Part shown: positions 34,170 through 44,727 of the stretch, in pieces
How the letters are laid out: each line of letters starts with the position of its first letter
Numbering within the stretch: the first letter of the stretch is position 1
NCBI RefSeq assembly: GCF_019578655.1
Contig: NC_063256.1
Location: 19,415,350 to 19,479,349 of the forward strand
Direction: 5' to 3'
DNA from: Ricinus communis
Lineage: Eukaryota > Streptophyta > Magnoliopsida > Malpighiales > Euphorbiaceae
Length of the DNA: 64,000 nt
Program-made: the position numbers and the translations under genes
Notes under the pieces: generated by a model
Databases searched by the model: none
What the model saw: only the letters and a program-made list of their open reading frames with translations
Told to the model about the DNA's origin: nothing

Positions 34170-34910
34170 AGACTGAATCAATTTAACTATTGCGTAAATT
34201 TATTGTTAGAAATATATGAGCGGAGAGAAAAGAAAAAGTGAGAAAGAGGCGATGGTTCATATATATATATATATATATATTTTCTAATTAGTAAATTTAA
34301 ATTTGCAAGTCCTGCGGTAGTTTAGAGTTAATTAATAAGTAAAATGATTACTTTTTGCAAGTTGGTGGATAAAATGACCAACAAATTAAAATATGGATGA
34401 ATTGCTCGTTGATTCTAAATTTAGGGGGCAAATCGCCCTTTTAAACCGTATAGAACCGAACCGAGAAACAGCAGATTTGAGCACCGTGAAACAATATTTC
34501 TTAAAAATATAAGAAAATGGGGAAATGTGTAATTATTAAAAATATATATTAATATTAAAAATATAGAGTTAAACATTATTTATTTATATATATATATATA
34601 TATTATACTCAAATATTATTTACTATCAATAAATATTTAATATAAAAATATCAAAGAAAAATAATAAATTAAACTTTATATAATGAAAGAAAAATGAGTT
34701 TTTTTACAAGTTCTTTTAAATCATTAATACAAAAACAGAAAAATTAGTGCAATTCATGAATTTTTATTTTTTTTTATTATTTCTTTTGTTTAAGAACTTG
34801 ACGAGTCTTTTAATCCTAATCGGTTTCGAGATGTCACATCTTTTCCTTTTCGTTGAGGAGAAGTGTTACCAATTCGTAATAGGTTCCCATAGTAGTGGAT
34901 CCTAATTAGA

Positions 34911-34980
34911 ATACTGAAAAGAAGTCTAATAGTTATCACCAACAAATACTGAAAAGAAGTCTAATAGTTATCACCAACAA
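34911..34980. repeat. 35-bp perfect tandem duplication
   Basis: Two adjacent identical 35-bp units (34911-34945, 34946-34980) starting ATACTGAAAAG. The related block at 36700-36736 has only one unit, so the duplication is specific to this copy. Confidence 0.93.
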
Positions 34981-35120
34981 ATACTGATTTAATGGAGAAG
35001 GAATCCTATTTGACGAATGTACAAAAAAGAGACTGTGAACTAAGATTTGAGGACAAAGATGTTAGTCAAATAACCAATTAAAACTGTCACTTAGTTTGAG
35101 GTTAGTTATAATAATGATAA

Positions 35121-35157
<37 letters not shown>

Positions 35158-35160
35158 TAA

Positions 35161-35323
35161 GGCGGTTAATGTTTTCCAAATCCTAATGGGACAGTGATTA
35201 CTTCTCTTTATATAACAATCGTGCTTCCTTCTTTCAATGATTGTCCTCCTTTTATCAGATTTATTTTCTCTTACAATCATCTTTCATTCTCTGTCTTCTT
35301 CTTGAGACTACAAGCAACAGGAG
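35161..35323 (+). promoter_or_regulatory. NEDP1 copy B core promoter and leader
   Basis: GGCGGTTAATGTTTTCCAAA and the GGGACAGTGATTAC block are shared with copy A. The TATA box TTATATAA (about 35208-35214) is a better match than copy A's. The leader before the ATG at 35324 is about 85 bases. Confidence 0.65.
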
Positions 35324-36088
35324 ATGATGCAGAAGAAGGGTGCCCAAGGAATTCTTACCTCTGACGATCTTTGTCTTCTCAATGGTCCCTATTATCTCAG
35401 TGACTCCATTATAGATTTTTACTTCAATTATTTATCTTCCTTCTACTCTCTTGATGATGATGACAATGGTATTCTATTTGTTCCGCCAACTGTTTCATTC
35501 TGGTTGGCTAACTGTGGCGACGATCCTGACACCATTAAGGATTTCTTGGAGCCTCTAAACTTATCTTCCAAGAATCTCATCTTTTTCGCTGTTAATGACA
35601 GTGAGCGAGTAGTTCATAGAGATGGTGGTGGTGGTACTCATTGGAGTTTGCTTGTGTTCTGTAGAGAGATGAATATGTTTGTCCACCATGATAGCTGCCA
35701 TGGTATTAACTATTTCAGAGCTGTTGAACTTTACGATGTTGTCAAGGAACATGTAAGAAGATACTCCAAGAGTCCTGATACACCACCGGAAGAAGTAGGG
35801 TGTGGGTCTGATTCAGAGTTCCCCAAAAAGAAAAAGAAGAAGAAGAAGAAGAAGAAGAACAGGCAGTATATTATGGAAGGGAGGACACCGCAGCAGACGA
35901 ATGGATATGACTGTGGACTCTACGTTATGGCAATTGCCAAAGCTATTTGCCAATGGTATGATTCTGATGAAAAGGGTGATGAGTGGTTTTCCATGATAGA
36001 TGATGAGGTTCATGCATCATTATTGGAGTACTCCATGAGAGGCGAAATTCTGAAGCTTATAACAGATGAAGATGTCTTGGTTTACTAG
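35324..36088 (+). CDS. NEDP1: NEDD8-specific cysteine protease (NEDP1/DEN1/SENP8-like), copy B
   Basis: Tandem paralogue of the gene at 21589-22353, also 254 residues and intronless. The catalytic set is retained: His106 (GTHWSLLVF), Asp123 (HHDSCHG), Gln191 (TPQQTNG) and Cys197 (GYDCGLYVM). Predicted role as for copy A: NEDD8 precursor processing and deneddylation. Differences are a run of 11 Lys codons (residues 168-178), probably from AAG slippage, and loss of the EVPEAIFV segment before the active-site Cys, where copy B has only a short IME link; both changes fall in the loop between the Asp and Cys. A methionine pair opens the protein and either could start it. No breaks; probably functional, though the loop changes could alter substrate choice. 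Confidence 0.9.
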   Translation: MMQKKGAQGILTSDDLCLLNGPYYLSDSIIDFYFNYLSSFYSLDDDDNGILFVPPTVSFWLANCGDDPDTIKDFLEPLNLSSKNLIFFAVNDSERVVHRDGGGGTHWSLLVFCREMNMFVHHDSCHGINYFRAVELYDVVKEHVRRYSKSPDTPPEEVGCGSDSEFPKKKKKKKKKKKNRQYIMEGRTPQQTNGYDCGLYVMAIAKAICQWYDSDEKGDEWFSMIDDEVHASLLEYSMRGEILKLITDEDVLVY

Positions 36089-36229
36089 AGATTAAAAGGG
36101 TATATGTATAAGTACTCCTTTCTGTGGTAAATATTATTAATGATGTGTTTTTCTTGTTCAGAATATCCAAAACCCAGAAATAGTAGAGTGTAGTTGCATC
36201 AGTTCAGGAGAATGTACTCAATTGAACTC
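36089..36229. other. 3' flank of NEDP1 copy B
   Basis: Noncoding; its GATGTGTTTTTCTTGTTCA block matches copy A's 3' flank. Confidence 0.6.
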
Positions 36230-36450
36230 ATTTAACATTAAAATAGCCATTTTTGAAAATTTCTGAATGCTAATTTTTCCTGGAAAAGAAGAGTTTTTCT
36301 ATTTCTCCAGACAACCCAAATAACCATCAGAAAGAAAGGCACTGAGGATTGTCCGCTTAATAAAAAAAGAAACACAGTTAATCCAGTCACACTATCAATT
36401 TTCAGTCCTTCTCTTATCTCATGGAGAAGCTTGTCCCACCTCTTATATAA
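36230..36450 (-). pseudogene. LINE remnant (linker between zf-RVT and RNase H)
   Basis: The minus strand reads SSVPFFLMVIWVVWRNRKTL and LLFQEKLAFRN, the IWxxWxxRN motif that sits between the zf-RVT and RNase H domains of plant LINE ORF2. It is short, frame-damaged and without a tail. Confidence 0.65.
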
Positions 36451-36829
36451 GATTTTTTCTATATGTTAATCAAAATACCTTTAGCAATTGATTTCAAGTC
36501 TTTTTACTTAAAATTAGTAAAACTAATTGTTTTGCTGTATAAGATTCATAAATGAACAATTGAGATTAATAGATTACAATGTTAAAAATAAGTAATTCTG
36601 GGTTAATAATATTGGAGTTGTTTCAATATTTACTTGAATTGTATCCCACATAAATAATGCCAAGCTAGGGATCTCATAGGTGGATCCTAATTAGAATACT
36701 TAAAAGAATTCTAATAATTATCTACAACAAATCCTGATTTAATGGACAAAAAGAAATTTATTTGACGAATATAGAAACAGGAGACTACGGAATAAGATTT
36801 GAGGAAAAAGATGTTAGTCAATCCTTTGG
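36451..36829. other. noncoding DNA with a second copy of the NEDP1 upstream block
   Basis: No gene. From about 36685 to 36825 it parallels 34897-35065: the GTGGATCCTAATTAGAATAC start and the AAAAAGATGTTAGTCAA end are both recognisable. The LINE at 36830 interrupts it. Confidence 0.7.
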
Positions 36830-38036
36830 CTGCCTTATAAGAAGAATGCTTTTGTTACAGCTGTTGCTCCTCAGGGACTAGAGGATATCATGGTGGTAGT
36901 TTGCTTTCTGTGGACAGGAAAAGGTGGGATGTTGACTTGATTTCTGATGTTTTTAATGCGAGGGACTTATTTTGAACTTTCCCCTTAGTACGAGGAGAGT
37001 GAAAAATGAAATGTACTGGGGGTTTGATGATATGGGAAGGTGCTCTGTCAAGAGTTGTTACAGACTATCAAGAGGGGAGGAGGATATCTCATATAGTGGT
37101 TTCTGGCAGAAGTTATGGCGTTTGAAACTGCAAGCCAAGGTGCTGAATTTCTTTTGGCGAGCTTGTTCTGGGTGCCTCCCTACTGCAGATAGGTTGCTAA
37201 CAATGAAGGTGAGTGTCCCTGAGATCTGTCCTGTTTGTATGAATGGTAGAGAGTCAATTCAGTTGATCATGTTATGCTTGATTGTGTGGTGGCTCGCCAG
37301 TGCTGGCGTTTGCTCTTGATCCTACTGAGGACGGGCTCTCGTTTTTCCACTGGGCGGTCGAGTTTTCTGCTGGACATTCACTTGATGACTGCTGCAATTT
37401 GGTGATGAAAACTCATCTGAATTCATAGCATCAATCAGGGTAGCCGGTTATTGCATCATGTGGCGTACTGCAAGGGAGGTTGCTACAAGGTCCTCAGATG
37501 CTATGAATTCAAATGAGGTGGAGCAAACCTGAGGAAGGCTGGTTCAAGGTGAATATCGATGTAGCCATATGTTCCCCGGACAAAATAAGATGGGCTTAGG
37601 CTGTATTATCAGAAATAGCAATGGGGAGTTTATGTCTGCTTTTTCTCTGTCAGCTCGTAGAGAAGTAAGCTGAGGCTATTGGCATTAGGGAGGGCGCTGA
37701 GTTGGGTAAAGCAGAAGAACCTGGACAATCTGATCATTGAGAAAGACTCTCAAATGGACTCAGAGACGCTCCAATTTGTTCTTCTTTTGGTCTGATTCTT
37801 CAAGATTTTTCTTTCAGTTTCCTACAGAATTCAGTAATGTGCATTCCCGTTTTGTTGGGAGATTTAGCGAACTCTGCTGCTCACTTGTTCTTTGTCTGAT
37901 CTCAAGGAGTTGGATATTGCACCCACCCCCACCCCCCCACCCCCCCTTTTTTACAAGATGTTCTTGTTTGTTTCTGATGTTCCAAGTTAATGAAGTATCT
38001 TTGTTTTGTATCAAAAGAAAAAAAAAAAAAAAAGTC
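36830..38036 (+). mobile_element. 5'-truncated LINE (zf-RVT, RNase H, poly-A)
   Basis: Translation gives a zf-RVT domain (about 37020-37290): WGFDDMGRCSVKSCYRLSRG, FWQKLWRLKLQAKVLNFFWR, ACSGCLPTADRL and ICPVCMNG, followed by DHVMLDC in another frame. From 37530 comes an RVT_3-type RNase H remnant (WFKVNIDVAICSP, AEAIGIREGAELG, LLGDLANSAAHLF). It ends in a poly-A tract (about 38018-38034). The 5' half of ORF2, including the RT, is missing, as is usual for LINE insertions. Several stops and frame changes show age. The flanks match the interrupted NEDP1 upstream block, but I could not fix a target duplication. Confidence 0.85.
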
Positions 38037-38153
38037 ATCTTTATGTTCTAATAAGCTCAAGCTAATATCAAGCATAGCAATAAAAAAAGAAATCAGGGCT
38101 AATCTCATAATTGAAAATTTTAAAACTGTGATTTAGTTTGAGGTTAGTTGTTA

Positions 38154-38203
<50 letters not shown>

Positions 38204-38985
38204 AGAATAATTATAAATATAAATAATTTCTTCACTCAAGTTGTTGTTGATATACAGAAGGTGCAATTATTGAAAATGAAAAAAGACAAATAAGGTTTTA
38301 ACATAAATATATATACACACTATCTTATAATTTCATCTTAATTTCTATCTTAAATAGTAAATTATCCCTGAAATTTGCAGTATAAACACTTTCCAGACAA
38401 AAGCAACAATTCAGCACATTCACTAGGTTTGTATACTTTTTAACTAACCGGATGATTTAAAAAAGGATTATTTTATAGAACAATTTGTAAATATGAGTGG
38501 TGAAAGTATATATTTAAAAAAAAAAAAATAAAGACAAAAATATAATATGAAATTTACTCTGATTACGATGTTCGATCCTCTGGCTTTACATATGAAAACA
38601 TCTCTATTTATGATCTTTTGTGACTGCCATCCATCCTTTTGATAATACTATTCAATAGATTAAAAAAGAAAATAAGTTGAGCAAAACCAACCCAATGCTT
38701 TTACTTCATAATCTTTGCCTTGTCTAATTTTAAATCATTTAAAGCTATTCTCTTTTGTCTCATGTTTTTTTCTTTTTCCCTTTTTATTGTGCCTTCACAA
38801 AGATTACTAGCCTGAATAAAGAAAGTTTCTTGGAATCAGGCATTTATCCAACTTCTTACCTATCTTTTCTTCCAAAGCCTTTAAAAACATACCAAAAAGT
38901 TATGGCACAAACCCACAGCCAACATTGGCAGAAATTACAACTTCTGCTTCAGAATTTTGGGTTTCTTCCAAGTTCAAGACCCTGA
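38037..38985. other. intergenic DNA upstream of the GH17 gene
   Basis: 38110-38160 continues the duplicated NEDP1 upstream block, followed by a TTA trinucleotide run (about 38157-38203) like that before copy B, but without the promoter after it. The rest is AT-rich. A small upstream open frame (38902-38985, 27 codons) ends with TGA directly against the GH17 ATG. A TTTAAAAA stretch near 38878 could be the TATA box. Confidence 0.55.
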
Positions 38986-40672
38986 ATGGCAACTAACATG
39001 GGTGTTGTTGCTGTGATTTTCCTCTTCTCTTTGGTTGCTTCCTCAAGTAAGTCATCTAAATCAAATAGTGTAATTTTGACAGATTTTCTACACTGTCCTG
39101 TTAGCATATATCCTGCTGATATGTGCTGATGGGATTGTGGAGGTATGTGACATCTCTCTGAATCATTTTATCCTCATTTTCTGCACTAACATCATGGTTT
39201 TCTTTCGCTTTGCAGATGCAGAAACATCAAACAAGATAGGGATAAACTATGGACAGTTAGGGGACAACTTGCCATCTCCATATAGATCCATCCAAATCCT
39301 TCAGTCCATGAATACAGGCCGGGTAAAGCTGTATGATGCTAATCCTGAAATCTTAAGACTCCTGGCAGGAACAAAGATCCAAGTATCAGTTATGGTCCCA
39401 AATAATGAAATCAACAACATTGCCTCAAACCAGACAATAGCACATAACTGGGTTCGCGAAAATGTCCTTCAGTATTACCCTAATACCATGATTCGGTTCA
39501 TTCTAGTTGGCAATGAAATCCTGAGCTATTCCTCAGATCAGGATAAGAAGATTTGGTCTAACCTTGTCCCTGCAATGCGCAAAATTAAGAACTCTCTCAG
39601 ATCCCATAATATTCAGAACATCAAAGTTGGTACCCCACTAGCAATGGATGTACTCCAAACAACATCTCCACCATCAAATGGAACTTTCAGGTCAGATATT
39701 TCTGGTACGGTAATTCTACCATTGCTTAAGTTCTTGAATGGTACTAAGTCATTCTTCTTCATCGATGTTTACCCTTACTTCCCATTTTCTAGTAACCCAA
39801 CCAGTATAAGCCTTGACTATGCATTGTTCAAATCAAGCCAAAACTACACTGACCTTCGTACTGGGTTAATATACCACAACCTTCTAGACCAGATGCTCGA
39901 CTCGCTCGTCTTTGCCATGACCAAACTGAATTACTCTAACATCCGGCTTGCAATAGCAGAAACCGGCTGGCCTAATGCAGGTGATTTGGATCAACCAGGT
40001 GCCAACATTTACAATGCTGCTACTTATAACAGGAATCTCATTAAAAAGATGACTGCTAAGCCCCCAATTGGGACACCAGCTAGACCAGGTGTGGTCATAC
40101 CAACATTCATCTTTTCATTATATAATGAGAACCGAAAGACTGGTCCTGGAACAGAGAGGCACTGGGGTCTGTTGAATGCAAATGGCACAGCCATATACGA
40201 AATCGATTTGTCAGGGAAACAAGCAGATTCTGAGTACAGAGCATTACCGCAACCGAACAACAACAAACCCTACAAGGGGAAACTATGGTGCATTGCGGCC
40301 CAAGGAGCGGATTTGACAGAACTGGGAACAGCAGTGACATTTGCTTGTAGTCAAGGTAATGGAACATGTGATGCCTTGGCACCAGGTAAGGCATGTTATG
40401 AGCCAGTATCTATAACTTCGCATGCTAGTTATGCATTTAGCTCGTACTGGGCAAAATTCAGGAGGCAAGGTGGCGGTTGCTACTTCAATGGACTTGCAAA
40501 GCAGACCACCACCAATCCTAGTAAGCCCTTTTCAATCTAGTTTATTATTATTATTATAATTATTACTACTGTTAACTCTAGCAGAACTTTCATGCATGCA
40601 AGTTTTCAACTAATCTGGATGATTTGTTGAGCAGGTTATGGATCATGCGAATTCCCTAGCGTCACTCTCTGA
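38986..40672 (+). CDS. secreted endo-1,3-beta-glucanase, GH17 with CBM43/X8 domain
   Basis: Three exons: 38986-39046, 39216-40520 and 40635-40672, with GT-AG introns, joining in frame to 467 residues. Exon 1 encodes a hydrophobic signal peptide (to about Ser20/Asn21), so the enzyme enters the secretory route to the cell wall. Residues 27-350 form the GH17 barrel: IGINYGQLGDNLPSP start, acid/base Glu121 in FILVGNEI, nucleophile Glu269 in AIAETGWPN, and FIFSLYNENRK near the end. Residues 376-462 are a CBM43/X8 callose-binding domain with six Cys (379, 398, 405, 414, 442, 460); exon 3 supplies the last one. Predicted to hydrolyse 1,3-beta-glucan (callose). No C-terminal hydrophobic tail for a GPI anchor is seen. 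The intron positions (after the signal peptide and near the C-terminus) fit the family. A decayed duplicate lies 2.3 kb downstream. Confidence 0.95.
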
Positions 40673-40968
40673 AGATTTTCGATTTAAGCTGAAGATATAT
40701 TCAGATTCAGCAAAGCTGCAAGCAGTTTACAGATGACCCCCAGTATGGTCTTCTAGAATAATGCTTTATAATTCTTTATCAGAATGTTTATGTTAGTCAT
40801 TTATGCTATGAACAAAATGTTTTTAGATTTTTTTCTTTTACCCCAGGGCTAAATATTTTACCATGTAGCACAATTTTTGCCCAATGTATGAAATTGTAAT
40901 CTGAGATTACACTGGGATAATTAATAACAAACATTACACAAGCTATATAAGCTAACCTTTAAAAATTT

Positions 40969-41003
<35 letters not shown>

Positions 41004-42966
41004 GCTGTAAGCCTCAATATTCTTTATTCATTTTCTAGAAAAATTGCAGGAAGTGAAAATGACCAAAGATTCCTGATTAATTTTGTGCACAAAGACTTAA
41101 CTTCTTATGAGAGACCTAAAAACAGAACTACCAAATCAAGTGGTAGGAAAAGAAGCTCCATAAGTTCTCACATCATTAGGAAACCCTACAGCTGGAAAAT
41201 TAAAAGGGTGGAAATACAGGAAAAGAAAAATGATTTGAGTTTTGGCCTCATCCTCCAAATCCTCAGGATTCAACTAGCTGTTGACCTCTCTCATCCATTA
41301 CCTACAAAACTTGCCTCTTGCATAGGTAAATTCTTAGCTGAATAAGCACCTATTCAACCTACCTGGAGAAAGATGGCTGATGGGCAATCTTTTGAGAAAG
41401 TAAGGGAAGTCAATGAAATTCAGCTGGTAACCTTGCATAACTGCATATCTTAACAAGAAATAGAAATAGCCTTTTTCATAGCTCAAAATTTATAGATCAA
41501 TGTCCACCCATGTCTGTTTCTATTGCAGGTGCCCAACACCTTCATAGGCTTGCCTACTACTTACAAGGAGTGCTTCCACAACTCACCCTGGCTCACTTTG
41601 TCTACTGTGAGAGGTTCCAAATCCATTATACCATCAATATCAATCAAGCATAAATAAAACGAACCCCGAAACAAAAGAAAATAATAAGAAAGATAGAGCG
41701 TCAATGAGAGAGAAAACATTTCAAAGATATCAAAAAATTAATTGCATTCATAAGGATTTAGGGATCATCATGATTCTTCATTTTCAACATCCAAAACCAC
41801 CATTCTTGGATTTCAACCTCTATCAATCTCTCAACTTCACATCCATCAAGGTACTTATAAACTACTAGGAAAGCCAAGTCACCGACTTTCTTGGAATAAA
41901 CAAAGCCAGGCAGAGAAATTAGCAGGTTGAGTAATACTAATCTAACAGGGCATCCCTAAATTAGGTGGCACCATCAATTCTGCATTTTCCTTAGGAGATC
42001 CCTAGCTTCTCCATACCTGAAATGAAACTATTCCAAAAAAAAGAAAAATAATAACAATAAGTGAAGAAGTAAATATGAATAATTAATATTTTGTATTGGT
42101 TAAAAAAGTTATAGAGAGAACAGAACATTTCAAACTTAGCATAACCACAATTAGGGATGTGCATCAATTAGTTCGTTCAGTTGGAAATTTTAAAACTAAA
42201 ACTACTGAATTGAATGTAATCTGAACTAAACTGAACCAAATCTCAAAAAGAACCAAGCTGGCTACGTTCGATTCATTTCAGTCATCAAATTCAGTTATTA
42301 GCTACATACAAAAATCCAAAATACTTTTAATAATCCATGAACACATCCATCTACAGTTACAATGAAATAGATACAACCAAAAAAAAGAACTGGTCAAAAA
42401 AAATTTATTTAAATCTAGAACAAATACATGCCCACAAACAAAATGCATGTATTTAACAAAACCAATGATCTAACTTGTATTGGAAAAGCAAAAAGTCAAA
42501 AAGCAGGGAATAGAAGAGAGTGGGACTGAGAATAAAAAATGGTGAAAATGTTGCGGCGAAAAACTTGAGAATTGAAGTGTATGTAATCACCATCCTCTGG
42601 ACCATCATTCATTGTCTTTTGGCAACTTTAAAAGATTTAGTGGTAGCATATGGCATATACAAATGTATGAATGGGTCAGAAAAAGATCGGGAGGCGAGAG
42701 TCTCATTCTTTTGGCTGAGGGAAAAGGAGGGAAGAAACAAAATTTTAAAAAAAAAATAGATTGAGATTTTTAACATTTTAAAGTCTGCAGTAAGAAGAGT
42801 AATCTAAAATTTAAGTTCAACTAATTGGTTTGCTTCCCTTTGGTTGATATGGTTTTCCAATCTTAAAGATGAACCAAATCAAACTAACAAAATTTGTGTG
42901 AAATCATTTCCAATCAACTACAGGTCCATTTATATTTCTTATTAACCTTATAATTTCTTTCAAATT
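40673..42966. other. 3' flank of GH17 and intergenic DNA
   Basis: 40673 to about 40930 is probably the 3' UTR. A 25-base poly-A run (about 40978-41002) follows and could be a retrotransposition scar, but I recognise no body for it. 41003-42966 holds no gene I can support. A block from about 42155 (AGGGATGTGCATC) with several degenerate GAACCAAA-type repeats up to about 42890 might be an old non-autonomous DNA transposon; no terminal repeats could be fixed. Confidence 0.5.
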
Positions 42967-43352
42967 GACAGATGCAGAGATTTAAAACAAGATAGGATAA
43001 ACCATGGGCAGTAAGGGAACAACTTTCCATCTCCATATAAATCCATCCAAATCATTCAATCCATAAATGTAGGTCATGTAAAACTCTATGATGCTAATCC
43101 TCAAAACATCAAACTCTTGGCAGAAACTGAGATCCAAGTATAAATTCTGAATAACGAAACCAACAACATTACTTCATACCACATCACAGCCAACAGAACT
43201 ATTGGCAACAATGCCCTCTAATATTACACTTATACTATGATGCGACATTCTAGTTGGCAATAAATTTATACGCTAGTTTTCAGTTTAAGCTAAGAAATTA
43301 TGATCTAGTCGTAGAATTAAAAACTCTCTCAAAGCCCATAATGTTGCAACCT
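42967..43352 (+). pseudogene. GH17 glucanase pseudogene fragment
   Basis: Aligns with 39211-39625 of the intact gene, starting at the intron 1 acceptor (GACAGATGCAGAG). Recognisable text includes GACAGTTAG-like, ATCCATCCAAATC, CTCTATGATGCTAATCCT, GAGATCCAAGTA and TTCTAGTTGGCAAT. It has many stops (for example after DAEI and QV) and small indels, and it covers only the first quarter of the catalytic barrel. Because intron sequence precedes the acceptor, it is a DNA-level duplicate, not a retrocopy. No catalytic nucleophile or CBM43 part remains. Confidence 0.9.
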
Positions 43353-43818
43353 TAAAGAAATTTCAACTGTATAACTGCTGTCACCACTTTCAGCATAAGA
43401 CACATTCGAAAATCTGATCTAAGAACTTAACCCTAATCACCAAATCTCAACAATAAACTAAAATCAATTCACTACAATCAAGCACAAAGGGCATAACCAA
43501 CTGCAAAACCTCAAAACCGATGTTTAGAACAAATTTCATAAAGTATAACTTTGACAGTGGAAAAATACTAAATCAAACACATAGCATATTAATCAGTTAA
43601 TCTCTATCAAACTTTTCGCATAAAAACAAAACTAATAATTACCAAAACTCGTGATTTCCATTGTTAATAAATAAATGATGTCCCCAGCAAATTAAAGCAC
43701 AGTTTCCAGCTAGTAATAGCACTTGCAGCATAATGATTTAAATAGATTGCACCAACATACAATCATGTTTAAATCAAGCAAAAATTATGCACAAATTACA
43801 CATACCACTTATTACACT
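43353..43818. other. intergenic DNA between the GH17 relic and ISY1
   Basis: AT-rich, no gene seen. The right part is the 3' flank of ISY1 (minus strand). Confidence 0.55.
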
Positions 43819-44727
43819 CTAACTTTGAATATTAAGCATAGCCTTGGCCTCACTCTGCTCCTCCAACAACCCCTCACTCGCATACTTGCTCAATAAATCC
43901 ATCTTCTTCTTCTCAAGAACCATTCTCTCAATCTCCTTCTCGTCAGGCAATGGGACATGTACAACAAATTCATTCATCTTCTCCATTCTCTCCTTCTCCT
44001 CTCTCTCCCTCTCTATCTGCCTCTCTTCCTCCACAACATCCTCTTCCTCCTCAACCAAGACCTCTGCAGCCGCAGCCCCAACCGTTACAACTTCCTTCGC
44101 GCCTTTCCTCGCTTCCTTCCTTATCTCATCCATCCTCCTCCACTCCTCCACAGCCGCCGCCCTCATTTTCTCCTCTGCCGGAACCTCCACCTTCTCCAAA
44201 ACACCATCCTCATCATCTCTATAACCATAATAACTCGCATCGATTCTCTTGTATATATCATATCTCGTCCTCCTCTTTCTCAACTCCGGCGGCTTCTCGA
44301 ACAATTCTTTAACTCCTGGAAGCTTCTTCGCCGCACCGAAGTACCGATACCCCGGCCCACGCCCGCTAGGGTTTGGTACATCAATTATATTCCCCTCTAA
44401 GTCAGTCATTTTAGGGGCGTGTCTGGTGTAATTAGGACCGCCTAATTCGATTATACGGCGCTCCCAGTGTGACTTCTCGCGAATCAGTTTGTTGATTTCG
44501 TCGTTTAGGTCGCGGAGACGGTGCTCTCCGAGGCCTTCGTTTTGAATTTCGGCGACTTTCCGGCCGATTTCTCGCATGATTTGTTGCCGCCATCTGTCGG
44601 CTTCGGCGAGGTCGCGGCACTCGGATGCTAGGAATGGACGGCGTTCTTTAGGTTTCTTCTTTTCTTGTTCTTTTAATGCTATAAATCGATTTAGCATCGA
44701 CTGCGCCTTCTCTTCATTACGAGCCAT
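43819..44727 (-). CDS. ISY1: pre-mRNA splicing factor ISY1
   Basis: A single exon for 302 residues, near the size of ISY1 orthologues (about 260-300). The Isy1 family domain covers most of the protein: MARNEEKAQSMLNRFIALKE at the start, FLASECRDLAEADRWRQQIM, VAEIQNEGLGEHRLRDLND, a WERRIIELGGPNY block, and GRGPGYRYFGAAKKLPGV. The C-terminal third is an acidic then Glu/Arg-rich helix and coiled coil with a short conserved tail. ISY1 belongs to the NineTeen complex (Prp19-associated), which acts in the nucleus when the spliceosome is activated and during the first catalytic step. Overlapping plus-strand open frames here are shadows. A TATA-like TATTTATT lies on the minus strand near 44810, 80 bases or so upstream of the ATG. 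No defects seen. Confidence 0.96.
   Translation of the reverse strand: MARNEEKAQSMLNRFIALKEQEKKKPKERRPFLASECRDLAEADRWRQQIMREIGRKVAEIQNEGLGEHRLRDLNDEINKLIREKSHWERRIIELGGPNYTRHAPKMTDLEGNIIDVPNPSGRGPGYRYFGAAKKLPGVKELFEKPPELRKRRTRYDIYKRIDASYYGYRDDEDGVLEKVEVPAEEKMRAAAVEEWRRMDEIRKEARKGAKEVVTVGAAAAEVLVEEEEDVVEEERQIEREREEKERMEKMNEFVVHVPLPDEKEIERMVLEKKKMDLLSKYASEGLLEEQSEAKAMLNIQS

Larger units (their letters stand above)
33374..35160. other. upstream intergenic region of NEDP1 copy B
   Basis: AT-rich, no gene visible. It contains AT dinucleotide runs (about 33570, 34260, 34590), two short tandem duplications (listed separately) and an ATT trinucleotide run (35120-35157) just before the promoter. The block 34890-35120 recurs downstream at 36685-36825 and 38110-38160. 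Confidence 0.65.

Noticed and set aside
40978..41345. Poly-A run followed by an 86-codon open frame as a possible retrogene
   Set aside because: The order is wrong (tail before the frame) and the frame has no recognisable motif.
42155..42890. Possible non-autonomous hAT-like element (AGGGATGTGCATC start, GAACCAAA-type repeats)
   Set aside because: No terminal inverted repeats or 8-bp target duplication could be placed by eye; kept only as a note.
43844..44431. Plus-strand open frames of up to 147 codons
   Set aside because: Shadows of ISY1, whose minus-strand frame has clear family motifs.
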